13,174 nucleotides of DNA, from NCBI GenBank assembly GCA_964586775.1, contig CAZPJD010000071.1:1-13174 (forward strand). The letters are read 5' to 3'. Below, in pieces: positions 1 through 6,833 of this stretch (positions within the stretch are counted from its first letter, which is position 1; each line of letters starts with the position of its first letter). Position numbers and translations under genes: made by a program. Origin of the DNA: JADLEX01 sp964586775. Lineage in GTDB: Bacteria; Lernaellota; Lernaellaia; JACKCT01. The notes beneath the pieces are model-generated. The model was given only the letters and a program-made list of their open reading frames with translations. It was not told where the DNA came from and did no database searches.

Positions 1-152
1 TCGTCTCCGTTGCGAACGGTGAGAATGGGCTGCGTGGGCGCGATGTTGTAGCGCGGGACGTATTCGGGCGCGGCCTTCCAGTCTTCCCAATCGGCCTCGT
101 ACATCTCGGCCAGCGACTTGGGCGCCATGTTGAGCGCGTAACGACCGCACAT
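1..152 (-). CDS. SRAP family protein (YedK/HMCES type), 5' part only
   Basis: The first 50 residues of an SRAP (SOS response-associated peptidase) protein; the rest lies beyond the left edge of the window. The family senses abasic sites in single-stranded DNA and forms a covalent thiazolidine crosslink through the amino group and thiol of Cys2, after removal of Met1. The start reads MCGRYAL, the family hallmark with Cys2 exposed, and residues 34-41 read RYNIAPTQ, the second conserved motif. ATG at 150-152 is therefore certain as start. An AAAGGG Shine-Dalgarno lies 7 bases upstream, inside the end of the SAM hydrolase gene, whose stop codon is 3 bases away, so the two are co-transcribed. Family assignment is firm; a DNA-protecting role is inferred from the family. 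Confidence 0.93.
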   Translation of the reverse strand, partial: MCGRYALNMAPKSLAEMYEADWEDWKAAPEYVPRYNIAPTQPILTVRNGD

Positions 153-155
153 CGA

Positions 156-947
156 TCAGCCCTTTTCGCGACGAACGCCGATGACGGTGTCGCCGCGCTC
201 GAGACGAAATCGCTCGCGCGCGGATCCCTCGCGCACCGCCAGCTCGTAGAATCCCTCGCTGCCCACCAGCCACACGGCCTCGCCGCGACGCACGTCGGCA
301 TAGGTGCGCCCGATGGCCGGCGCTCCCGCATCGCTCCCCGACACGAGGTCGCGGCCCGGAACGTGGAACGCATCCGGGTGCCGGTCGAAGTCGCCGGGGC
401 ACAGATTGGTGATCGCGTTGCCGAAGCGATCGAAGTGCATCACGCGCCCGCGCACGCCGCTCGCGCCGCGCGACTTTTCCCACTCCGGCAGACGCACGGG
501 ATCGGCCAACACCGGTCCGAGCGAAAGCGGGTCCTCGCCCGCGGCGATGCGCGCAGCAATGGGGGCGAAGAGGTCGCGGCCGTGGAACGTGGCCGACGCC
601 TCGGGCGACGCGCTGATCTCGACGGCCGACGCGTCCTCGCCGAGCGCGGAGGTGAACAGGCCGTTGTCGGGTCCGACGAAGATGTGCCCGCCCGACACCA
701 GCACCATCGCGCGCCGCGCCGACCCCACGCCGGGATCGACGACGCCCAGGTGAATCGTGCCCGCGGGGAAACGCCGCGCCGCCGTGCCCAGCACGTATGC
801 GCCGCCGCGCACGTCCTGCGGCTCGATCTGGTGCGTGATGTCCACGAACACAATATCGGAGCAGATCGTGAGCATGACGCCCTTCATCGCGGCGACGTAG
901 CCGTCGGCGAGTCCGAAGTCGGTCGTGAGCGTCACGATGCGCGGCAT
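156..947 (-). CDS. SAM hydrolase (adenosine-forming), DUF62/SAM hydroxide adenosyltransferase family
   Basis: A 263-residue protein of the family that splits S-adenosylmethionine to adenosine and methionine using water; relatives are the fluorinase and chlorinase FlA/SalL. TTDFG at residues 8-12, VVDPGVG at 69-75, GPDNGLF at 92-98, FHGRD at 121-125, FGNAITN at 175-181 and VGSEGFYELAV at 228-238 follow the family pattern. The Asp-Arg-His triad known for hydrolases fits D71, R78 and H122, with the usual 7-residue Asp-Arg spacing. This argues for hydrolase rather than halogenase. It is cytosolic and of normal length. The start ATG at 945-947 lies 2 bases after the stop of the upstream exported-protein gene, so it is in the middle of a three-gene operon; its own Shine-Dalgarno is weak (AAGTGACC), suggesting translational coupling. 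A longer in-frame extension to about 1499 only shadows the upstream gene. Confidence 0.92.
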   Translation of the reverse strand: MPRIVTLTTDFGLADGYVAAMKGVMLTICSDIVFVDITHQIEPQDVRGGAYVLGTAARRFPAGTIHLGVVDPGVGSARRAMVLVSGGHIFVGPDNGLFTSALGEDASAVEISASPEASATFHGRDLFAPIAARIAAGEDPLSLGPVLADPVRLPEWEKSRGASGVRGRVMHFDRFGNAITNLCPGDFDRHPDAFHVPGRDLVSGSDAGAPAIGRTYADVRRGEAVWLVGSEGFYELAVREGSARERFRLERGDTVIGVRREKG

Positions 948-949
948 GG

Positions 950-1444
950 TCACTTGTACGTGTATTCGGTCTTGAAGTACGACACGTCGTCCGTCTGCGG
1001 CGTCACCACCGAGAACCTTCCCGCCCCGCACGGCGCGAGTTCCAGCGGGTCGATGAAGGTCGATTCCGCGCGCACGAAGCGGTCCTGCGTGTCGAAGAAA
1101 CTGACTTTCAACTTGACGTACGAGATCGAGCGTTTGAAGCCGTTGGTGAGCGACCCCTCGACGTGCAGGTTGCCCGATTTGACGTAGTAATTCGTCTCCA
1201 CCAGTGGCTCCTCGTTCTCGCACTTGGGTTTCGCCGGAGCCGAGGTCGCGTCGGGCACGAATACCCCCTTCACCGTCGTCTTGCGAAATGGCTCGGGGAT
1301 CTGGTTGAAATTGTTGGTGTAGTGCTGCCGCCCCTCGTCGTCGGTCCACTGGAAGATCACCACCGACTGCGCGTACGCGGACACGGCCGCGAGCATCAGC
1401 GCGGACACCGTCGCGAGCGCGATGGCGATTCCGAGGGGTTTCAC
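950..1444 (-). CDS. Exported protein with DUF4124-like and FxLYD-like regions
   Basis: A 164-residue secreted or periplasmic protein of unknown function. Residues 1-25 form a signal peptide with a hydrophobic core and an AYA cleavage site before Q26. Residues 31-54 (FQWTDDEGRQHYTNNFNQIP and on) match the DUF4124 pattern, in which a Trp-x-Asp-x-x-Gly-x-x-His-Tyr-Thr stretch is followed by an Ile-Pro motif. Residues 82-164 resemble an FxLYD domain: a small beta sandwich with 'V-x-G-x-L-x-N' at 95-101 and 'V-x-F-F-D' at 114-118, and one Cys (C139) that could pair with C75. The start is GTG (1442-1444), preceded by AGAGGAA at 4 bases, better than any ATG nearby. It is the first gene of the minus-strand operon. 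Both domain calls are pattern recognition, not searches. Confidence 0.8.
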   Translation of the reverse strand: MKPLGIAIALATVSALMLAAVSAYAQSVVIFQWTDDEGRQHYTNNFNQIPEPFRKTTVKGVFVPDATSAPAKPKCENEEPLVETNYYVKSGNLHVEGSLTNGFKRSISYVKLKVSFFDTQDRFVRAESTFIDPLELAPCGAGRFSVVTPQTDDVSYFKTEYTYK

Positions 1445-1448
1445 AGTG

Positions 1449-1455
1449 TTCCTCT
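1449..1455 (-). promoter_or_regulatory. Ribosome binding site for the GTG-started exported protein
   Basis: On the minus strand the bases read AGAGGAA, followed by CACT and the GTG start. The strong match to the anti-Shine-Dalgarno sequence, 6 bases from GAGG to the start, decides for this GTG as the first codon. Confidence 0.65.
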
Positions 1456-1511
1456 GGTCGGCGAAAGAAGACAGCCCAATACCCCGGTCTGGCGATCATG
1501 ACCGGCGGTCC

Positions 1512-1540
1512 ACGTTAACACCCGGTCGCCGCGCGAACAA
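1512..1540 (-). promoter_or_regulatory. Candidate promoter of the minus-strand operon
   Basis: On the minus strand TTGTTC (1535-1540) is followed by 17 bases and TAACGT (1512-1517), with TGT directly before the -10 box as in extended -10 promoters. The -10 keeps the T1, A2 and T6 positions of TATAAT only, so the match is moderate. It would give a leader of about 60 bases before the GTG start at 1444, which suits the clear Shine-Dalgarno there. Confidence 0.33.
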
Positions 1541-1797
1541 GCCCGACGGCCCTAAAACCCCGCAATCACGGGGGATTATGCTGTTCACGCACATCCCGGG
1601 AGCGCCGCGGACGCGCCGATTTCCGGCGCCCCCATCCCATGGACGTCCATCCTCGCCTCGTATTGCCAACGACGACGCGACGGGCGCACGGGCAACTTGT
1701 CATCCCGCTTCGCTTCGTATTAACTAGGGCGGCCACGGCGGTCGGATGGATCTTGCGGCAATCGGGATGGCCGGCCGACGCGGCATGCTGTCGTGTT

Positions 1798-1826
1798 TTG
1801 ACTTCGATCCGAAAATGACCTAATCA
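1798..1826 (+). promoter_or_regulatory. Weak candidate promoter for the SIR2-mlaF-dipeptidase operon
   Basis: TTGACT (1798-1803) is a five-of-six match to the -35 box. At 17 bases lies TAATCA (1821-1826), a poor -10; CCTAAT at 15 bases is an alternative. The start codon at 1893 is about 60 bases downstream. Only the -35 half is convincing. Confidence 0.22.
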
Positions 1827-1892
1827 GAACGCCGATTTCGACGAGCCTCGTCGTGGGCACCACGTGGGTAAGTTGGAAAAGGGGCTCGATTC

Positions 1893-3464
1893 ATGACGCA
1901 GTTCCGCGCCGCAACGCCTGGGGCGATCGCGAAGTACCTGCTCGCGCACCGGCAGCGCGTCAAAATCTCGTTCTGGCTGGGCGCGGGCGCGTCCACCTCC
2001 AGCGGTATCGCCGGCGCCGACGACCTCGCCGCGGCCATTCACGCGCGCTTTCCGTATTTGCCCGAAGAGCCCGACAACCGCGTCGATTCGCCTTACGCGC
2101 AGGCCTTCAACCGGCTGCGCCCGTTTTCGCAGCGCACCTTTCTGAACGAAACCAACGACGGCGCGCGCACGATCAACTGGACCCATTTGTTGCTCACGCA
2201 ACTCGTCAAGACCGGCTGGGTCAATCTGATTCTCACGTCGAACTTCGACACGCTGCCGTTGCGTTCCGCGCACTACCTTCACGACATGAAGCCGCGCTTC
2301 GTCGATCTCGCGCGCGACGTGAAGTCGAGCGCCGAAGGTCTCGAGCCCGGCACGGTGGTTTACCTCAACGGCATGGCCGACAACCACGCGCCCGCGAGCG
2401 AAGAGAGCCTGACCCGGCACGACGCCGTAATCCTGCAGATGCTCTACCGCGCGGCGCTCGACTCCGTCGTCATCGTGCTCGGATACTCGGGCCGACGCGA
2501 TCCGCTCTTCGATCGCCTCGCGCGCATGCCCGAGGCGGGCAACGGGCTGTTCTGGATCACGCGCGACCCCGAGCCCGACGCGCACGTGCGCGACGAGATT
2601 CTGGGCACCGGTCGATACGCCGATTTCCTCGGCCGCACCGACGCCGACCGTTTCATGGCCGAGCTCGTGCTCGCGGGGATGGGCCTGCCCGATCCCGAGC
2701 CGCTCGCCGACCGCGAACGTTACTGGGCAGATCATGTCGCGCAGATCGATGTGCGCCCGATCGGCACCAACGGCGCCGCGCCGCCGTGGACGCCTCCCGC
2801 TCCGGCGACGCCGGTCGCCCCGCCGGCCGTATCCCCGTCTTCCGCCGCCGATGCCACCTTTGAAGAAACGGCCTCGACGGTCGATGTGGCCGAGGCCGAT
2901 CTCATCGCCGATGCGCGCGTGCACGAGGATCTCGCGGCGAAGGCCCAAGAGCCCGCGGTCGAGCCCGTGGTCGAGTCCGCGACGATCGAGCCGGAGGTCG
3001 ACGAGCCCGCGCCTTCGGAAATCCTCGAGGCCGAGGCGACCTTCGCGCAGGCCGCCGCTTCCGTGCTCGACGTCGAGCCGGTCGAGGCACCCGCGGATGT
3101 TGTCGAGGCGGAGGACGTGTACGAGCCGACCAACGGATTCCATGCCGACGAGATGATCGGCCAGGCGCAGGAAGCGCTCGTCATGGGCGACACGCAGACC
3201 ATGCTCGATGTCGCGCTCAAGGCGTATGAGATGGAAGTCGCGGACGCCTTCGACGAGCTCACCGAGACGCTGCTCGAATACGGCCGCGAACTCTTCGGCC
3301 GCGAGAACCTGAACGACGCCAAGCGCGTGCTCGAGATGGCGGTGCAGCTCTCGCCCGATCGGCCCGAGCCCTACCGCGCGCTCGCCGATCTGGCGCGGCG
3401 GATGGGCGATCACGCCGCCGCGCGGGCGCTCGACGAAAAGGCGCGCGAACGTAACGGCTCATGA
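1893..3464 (+). CDS. SIR2-like domain protein with acidic linker and C-terminal TPR
   Basis: A 523-residue cytosolic protein. Residues 25-270 form a SIR2-like Rossmann domain: FWLGAGAS (27-34) with SGIAGADDLA after it, TSNFD (115-119) with N117 of the NAD-binding motif, VVYLNG (155-160), and VVIVLGYSGRRDP (192-204). Such SIR2_2-type domains in bacteria often hydrolyse NAD+, many in phage defence. The usual LHG catalytic His is Asn here (N159), so activity is uncertain. Residues 295-415 are an Ala/Pro/Glu/Val-rich acidic linker, probably disordered. Residues 418-515 are helical and TPR-like, with a clear unit around 471-515 (NDAKRVLEMAVQLSPDRPEP and on). AAAAGGGG lies 8 bases before the ATG. 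Its last codon and stop overlap the start of the ABC ATPase gene (ATGA, 3461-3464). The substrate or partner is unknown. Confidence 0.85.
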   Translation: MTQFRAATPGAIAKYLLAHRQRVKISFWLGAGASTSSGIAGADDLAAAIHARFPYLPEEPDNRVDSPYAQAFNRLRPFSQRTFLNETNDGARTINWTHLLLTQLVKTGWVNLILTSNFDTLPLRSAHYLHDMKPRFVDLARDVKSSAEGLEPGTVVYLNGMADNHAPASEESLTRHDAVILQMLYRAALDSVVIVLGYSGRRDPLFDRLARMPEAGNGLFWITRDPEPDAHVRDEILGTGRYADFLGRTDADRFMAELVLAGMGLPDPEPLADRERYWADHVAQIDVRPIGTNGAAPPWTPPAPATPVAPPAVSPSSAADATFEETASTVDVAEADLIADARVHEDLAAKAQEPAVEPVVESATIEPEVDEPAPSEILEAEATFAQAAASVLDVEPVEAPADVVEAEDVYEPTNGFHADEMIGQAQEALVMGDTQTMLDVALKAYEMEVADAFDELTETLLEYGRELFGRENLNDAKRVLEMAVQLSPDRPEPYRALADLARRMGDHAAARALDEKARERNGS

Positions 3465-4240
3465 GCGGCCCGGCGAACGCGAACGGCACGCCGGTCATTC
3501 AGATGATCGACGTGCAAAAGGCGTTCGGCCCCCACAAGGTCCTGCAGGGCGTCAACCTCACCTGCGTCAAAAATCAAATCACGATCCTCATCGGCCGATC
3601 GGGTAGCGGAAAGTCCGTCACGCTCAAACACCTGATCGGCCTGCTCTTGCCCGACGCCGGGAAGGTGCTCATCGACGGCGTGGATATGACGCAGCTCGGC
3701 CCGGTCGAGCTCAACGACATGCGCCGCAAGTTCGGCATGCTCTTTCAGGACGGCGCGCTCTTCGACTCGATGACCGTGGGCGAGAACGTCGCGTTCCCCA
3801 TCAAGGAGACGCGCAGGTTTACCAAGGCCGAGGTCTCCGAAAAGGTGCGCGAGGCGCTGGCCGAGGTCGGATTGCACGGCGTCGAGCACAAGATGCCGTC
3901 GGAGCTGTCGGGAGGCATGCGTAAACGCGCGGCGCTGGCGCGGGCGATCGTGCTCGGCCCCGACATCATGCTCTATGACGAGCCGACGACCGGCCTCGAT
4001 CCCATCATGACCGACTCGATCCACCGCCTCATCAAGAGCACCAAAGAACACCTGGGCCACACGAGCTTCATCATCAGCCATGACATTTCGGCCGCGATGA
4101 AGATCGCCGACCAGATGGCCGTGCTCTACGAGGGGCGCATCATCGCCACCGGCCCGCCCGACGAGATCCGCCGCCACGAGCACCCTTTCATCCAGGCGTT
4201 CCTCGCGGGCGAGCACGCCGGATTCGACGATCAGGCGTGA
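3461..4240 (+). CDS. mlaF: ABC transporter ATPase, MlaF type
   Basis: A 259-residue ABC ATPase of the MlaF/Mkl/Ttg2A group, the cytosolic motor of MCE lipid transporters, which pairs with an MlaE permease and an MlaD-type MCE protein. Visible motifs: Walker A GRSGSGKS (45-52), Q-loop FQDGALFDSMTVGENV with Q96, signature LSGGM (149-153), Walker B IMLYDE (169-174) with E174, D-loop TTGLDP (176-181) and the switch His in SHD (H207). The FQxGALFDSxTVxENVAFP stretch and the LSGGMRKRxALARA signature are typical of MlaF rather than other importers. All catalytic residues are intact. Start is fixed by the ATGA overlap with the SIR2 gene, which implies coupled translation. No mlaE or mlaB neighbours it; the MCE gene is about 4 kb downstream. 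Confidence 0.92.
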   Translation: MSGPANANGTPVIQMIDVQKAFGPHKVLQGVNLTCVKNQITILIGRSGSGKSVTLKHLIGLLLPDAGKVLIDGVDMTQLGPVELNDMRRKFGMLFQDGALFDSMTVGENVAFPIKETRRFTKAEVSEKVREALAEVGLHGVEHKMPSELSGGMRKRAALARAIVLGPDIMLYDEPTTGLDPIMTDSIHRLIKSTKEHLGHTSFIISHDISAAMKIADQMAVLYEGRIIATGPPDEIRRHEHPFIQAFLAGEHAGFDDQA

Positions 4241-4244
4241 CGCG

Positions 4245-5318
4245 ATGACGCCCGTGTCCGGTGCGTTCGCCGAGGCGAACACCTCGCCCGAATCCTCGCC
4301 GTCGCTCGAACGCGCGCGCGAACTGCACCGCTCGTCGGTCGTCGCCGATCTGCACATCGACATCCTGCTCACGCACGACCTGCTCGGCTACGACATCGCC
4401 AAGCGCCACCGCAACGTGGTGCCGCGCGCGCCGCTGGTGTGGCAGGCCGATCTGCCGCGCTTTCGCGACGCGGGTATCGACATCCAGGGGCTCGGCCTCG
4501 TGTGTTCGCCGCTGTCGTCGCCGCGCCAGCGCGCGGGCAAGATCCGCCGCCAACTCGAATACCTGCACCGCGTTTGCGACACACACCCCGGCGAAATCCA
4601 CGTGATCCGCGACCGCGCCTCGCTGCGCGATGGGCTCGCCGCCGGGCGCATCGGCGCGTTCTGCGGAATCGAGGGAGCGCACGCGCTGGGCGGGCGGATC
4701 GAACTGCTCCCGATGTTTCACGAGCTGGGCGTGCGTTACATGACCTTTGCGCACTTCTCGGGCAACGAGGCGTGCGAGTGCGCGATGGGCCTCGGCTCGC
4801 GATCGGGACGCGACAAGGGTCTGACCGATTTCGGCCGCGCGCTGCTGGCCGAGTGCGAGCGCCTTGGCATCGTCGTCGATCTCGCGCACGTCAACAAACG
4901 CGGCTTCATGGAGGCGTGCGCCATCGCGCAAAAACCCGTCATCGTCAGCCACACGGGTGTGACGGGCGTGAAAAACATCTGGCGCAACATCGACGACGAA
5001 CAGATCGAGGCGGTGGCGAAAAACGGCGGCGTGATCGGCGTGATCTTCGGACCGCAGTTCACGGGGCGCACGGTGTTCGACGATCTTTGGTGCGTGGCCC
5101 GGCATATTTTGCATATCGTGCGCGTCGCGGGGGCCGATCACGCGGCCTACGGGTCCGATATCGACGGCTGGCTATGGACGATGCCCGCGGGGATGCGCGG
5201 CATCGACGACCTGCCCCGGCTCACGGCGTTGCTCCTCGACGCGGGGCTCGACGAGTCCGACGTGAAGAAGATCATCGGCGGCAACGTGGCGCGCGTGGTG
5301 GAATGCGCGTTGACGTAA
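4245..5318 (+). CDS. Membrane dipeptidase family protein (peptidase M19, renal dipeptidase type)
   Basis: A 357-residue metal-dependent hydrolase of the M19 family, which cleaves dipeptides, including D-amino-acid ones, with a binuclear zinc site in a TIM barrel. The metal ligands can be placed: H37 and D39 in DLHIDI, E143 in GIEGAHAL, H215 in VDLAHVNKRGF, H236 in VSHTGVTG, and D305 in the GSDIDG motif at 303-308. FAHFSGNEA (168-176) and the C-terminal IIGGNVARV (343-351) are also family patterns. I see no signal peptide; the first 25 residues are low in hydrophobicity, so it is probably cytosolic. It begins 4 bases after the mlaF-like gene without a strong Shine-Dalgarno, so it is likely translated by coupling. 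A role in recycling peptides is inferred from the family; the link to lipid transport is not obvious. Confidence 0.9.
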   Translation: MTPVSGAFAEANTSPESSPSLERARELHRSSVVADLHIDILLTHDLLGYDIAKRHRNVVPRAPLVWQADLPRFRDAGIDIQGLGLVCSPLSSPRQRAGKIRRQLEYLHRVCDTHPGEIHVIRDRASLRDGLAAGRIGAFCGIEGAHALGGRIELLPMFHELGVRYMTFAHFSGNEACECAMGLGSRSGRDKGLTDFGRALLAECERLGIVVDLAHVNKRGFMEACAIAQKPVIVSHTGVTGVKNIWRNIDDEQIEAVAKNGGVIGVIFGPQFTGRTVFDDLWCVARHILHIVRVAGADHAAYGSDIDGWLWTMPAGMRGIDDLPRLTALLLDAGLDESDVKKIIGGNVARVVECALT

Positions 5319-5350
5319 TCTACGTCACAAAGTTCGAGTTCACGTCCCGG

Positions 5351-5382
5351 CGAAATCCGATCGCAATTGACCGCCGATTTCG
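5351..5382. repeat. 7-base inverted repeat across the lipoprotein A promoter
   Basis: CGAAATC (5351-5357) and GATTTCG (5376-5382) face each other across 18 bases that contain the candidate -35 box TTGACC. This could be an operator or a weak hairpin ending the dipeptidase transcript; no T-run follows. The pairing is exact but short. Confidence 0.4.
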
Positions 5383-5396
5383 GAACGTGAAATAGT
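5367..5396 (+). promoter_or_regulatory. Candidate promoter of lipoprotein A
   Basis: TTGACC (5367-5372) is a five-of-six -35 match. After 18 bases comes AATAGT (5391-5396), four of six, preceded by TGA as in extended -10 boxes. The start codon is 36 bases downstream of the -10 box. This would separate the lipoprotein genes from the upstream operon. Confidence 0.42.
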
Positions 5397-5420
5397 TTTC
5401 GCTCAATTTGCTTGCCGTTC

Positions 5421-5426
5421 GAGGTG
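5421..5426 (+). promoter_or_regulatory. Ribosome binding site that fixes the start of lipoprotein A
   Basis: GAGGTG stands 5 bases before ATG at 5432. An upstream in-frame TTG at 5408 has no such site and would put charged residues ahead of the signal peptide, so ATG 5432 is the better start. Confidence 0.65.
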
Positions 5427-5431
5427 TCGCG

Positions 5432-6751
5432 ATGGCCGATCACGTCCGGTTGTTTCTTCTGGCTCTTGCGTGTTTTATCGCGGCGTTCGCGTTCGTTTCG
5501 TGCGGCGGGGATGACGACGAATCCGATGTGGCGGACGACGACGCGAACGACGACGACACCGACGACGACGCGGATGATGATGTCGTGGACGAGTCCGTCT
5601 GGACGGATGACGCGACGGGGCTGGGCTGGCAGAACGGCACGGGCGTGGGCGCGGATCAGATGTCGTTTGATGCGGCAAGCGCGTATTGCGACGAACTGAC
5701 CTGGGCCGGTTTCGATGATTGGCGATTGCCGACGATCGGCGAGCTGCGAAGCCTGATTCGCGGACACGCCGATACGCAGCCCAGCGGGGCGTGCCAGGTG
5801 CGCGACGACTGCACCAACTCGAAGTGCTGGACGGTTCGCTGCGGCGGCGGTGCGGATTCGGCCGGACCCGGCGGCGGCGGAGCGTATTGGCCCGAGGAAT
5901 TGACGGGAGAGATCGACCTCTACTGGTCTTCCACGCCGGTCGCCGACGAGGCCAACCAGTGGTGGCCCGTCTATTTCCGATTCGGCGCAATCTATGTCGA
6001 ACCCATCGCCGTGTACCGCACGCGGTGCGTGCGCGGCGCGGGCTCCGGCGTCACGGACGACACGGGCGAGGCATTCAAGGTCGGCCACTACATCATGCGC
6101 GATCTCGAGTTCACGCCGGTGGAGAACGCGACGTGCAGGATCGTGGCGCTCGACGGCGAAGCGCTGGACGAGGCTTATGTCGTCAACAGCGGCTCGACTG
6201 GATACTGCGAGGCGATCTTCAACTTTCCGAGCGCGACCCACTCGATGGACGTCTCGGCGCCCGGCTATCTCGACATGCACGTCGTCAACCTGCCGACTCT
6301 ACCTTGGGACGAGGACGGCGCGGCGCCGGTCTGGGCCGACGTCCTGCTCGACGACGATTTGCTGGCCGAGCGCGCCGACGCGGCGGGCGTGACGCCCGAC
6401 CCGTCGAAGGGCATCGTGTGGGGCACGGCGCACTGGCTTTCGGACGCCGAGGTGTTCGATCCGACCTGGGACCAAATGGTCGGCTGCGCGACAGTCGCTC
6501 CGGATGCCGGTTTGTTCTATGCCGACGCGGATGCCATTCCGGACCCCGCGCTGACGCAGACGGGGACGGACATCGCCGGGTGGTACGTTTTCAACGTCGA
6601 ACCGGGCACGGTGGAATACACCGCGACGGCGGACGGCAACGCGGAATCGACGGGCGAGGCGACGGTGTATCCGAACGCGCTCACCATCGTGATGTCAAAA
6701 TACCGCGCGCCCGAGTATCCCGAAAACCCCATGCCGGACGGGTGTTTGTGA
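5432..6751 (+). CDS. Asp-rich lipoprotein A, DUF1566-like domain
   Basis: A 439-residue predicted lipoprotein. Residues 1-23 are a signal peptide ending FVSC, with C24 as the likely lipidated Cys (Phe at -3 is slightly unusual). Residues 27-53 are mostly Asp, a flexible acidic tether. Residues 57-203 match DUF1566 (Lcl C-terminal domain): VWTDDATGLGWQN at 57-69, WAGFDDWRLPTIGELRSLIR at 91-110, YWSST at 164-168 and TRCVRG at 197-202. Extra Cys pairs (CQVRDDC, CW, C) suggest disulfides. The C-terminal 220 residues are beta-rich, resembling carboxypeptidase-regulatory-like sandwiches, and end in PDGCL. DUF1566 domains share the C-type lectin/sulfatase-modifying-factor fold theme and are often on the cell surface; the ligand is unknown. 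Its nearest relative in the window is lipoprotein B, directly downstream. Confidence 0.85.
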   Translation: MADHVRLFLLALACFIAAFAFVSCGGDDDESDVADDDANDDDTDDDADDDVVDESVWTDDATGLGWQNGTGVGADQMSFDAASAYCDELTWAGFDDWRLPTIGELRSLIRGHADTQPSGACQVRDDCTNSKCWTVRCGGGADSAGPGGGGAYWPEELTGEIDLYWSSTPVADEANQWWPVYFRFGAIYVEPIAVYRTRCVRGAGSGVTDDTGEAFKVGHYIMRDLEFTPVENATCRIVALDGEALDEAYVVNSGSTGYCEAIFNFPSATHSMDVSAPGYLDMHVVNLPTLPWDEDGAAPVWADVLLDDDLLAERADAAGVTPDPSKGIVWGTAHWLSDAEVFDPTWDQMVGCATVAPDAGLFYADADAIPDPALTQTGTDIAGWYVFNVEPGTVEYTATADGNAESTGEATVYPNALTIVMSKYRAPEYPENPMPDGCL

Positions 6752-6796
6752 GCGGCCCTCACCCCCGGCCCCTCTCCCGCCCGGCGGGAGAGGGGA
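6752..6796. repeat. Intergenic palindromic element, copy 1
   Basis: Directly after the stop codon of lipoprotein A lies GCGGCCCTCACCCC (6752-6765), then a perfect palindrome: CCCCTCTCCCGCC (6769-6781), one central base, GGCGGGAGAGGGG (6783-6795). The same leader and arms recur at 13110-13171. It resembles the REP-like palindromes common between genes of high-GC bacteria. It could also stop or protect the lipoprotein A transcript, as a strong hairpin followed by only three T. Confidence 0.85.
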
Positions 6797-6833
6797 GTTT
6801 CGTCAGCGGGTTCCAACGTCTTTTTGGAGATCG

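Larger units (their letters stand above)
1445..1892. other. Divergent intergenic region, 448 bases
   Basis: This lies between the minus-strand operon and the plus-strand SIR2 operon. Besides two weak promoter candidates it holds a small inverted repeat, CCCCG (1558-1562) and CGGGG (1569-1573) around a 6-base loop, and an AT-rich patch near 1718-1727. The short open frames here have no start signals or recognisable protein patterns. I see no gene, RNA gene or repeat array in it. Confidence 0.55.

Noticed and set aside
156..947. SAM hydrolase as a phage anti-restriction enzyme or a halogenase
   Set aside because: The Asp-Arg-His triad and length fit the common cellular hydrolase family, and no phage genes or natural-product genes are near.
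1422..1727. Short plus-strand open frame in the divergent intergenic region
   Set aside because: It begins inside the minus-strand exported-protein gene, has no Shine-Dalgarno, and its product is a Pro/Arg/Thr-rich sequence with no family pattern.
1824..3413. Minus-strand open frame opposite the SIR2-TPR gene
   Set aside because: Composition is that of an antisense shadow (Gly, Arg, His, Val), while the plus strand shows SIR2 and TPR motifs.
1893..5318. A classical anti-phage defence island around the SIR2 domain
   Set aside because: No partner effector, nuclease, Argonaute, TIR protein or mobile element is present; the neighbours are a lipid-transport ATPase and a dipeptidase. Defence remains possible but is not supported by context.
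5408..6751. Start of lipoprotein A at TTG 5408
   Set aside because: ATG 5432 has a GAGGTG site at 5 bases and gives a standard signal peptide; the TTG has neither.
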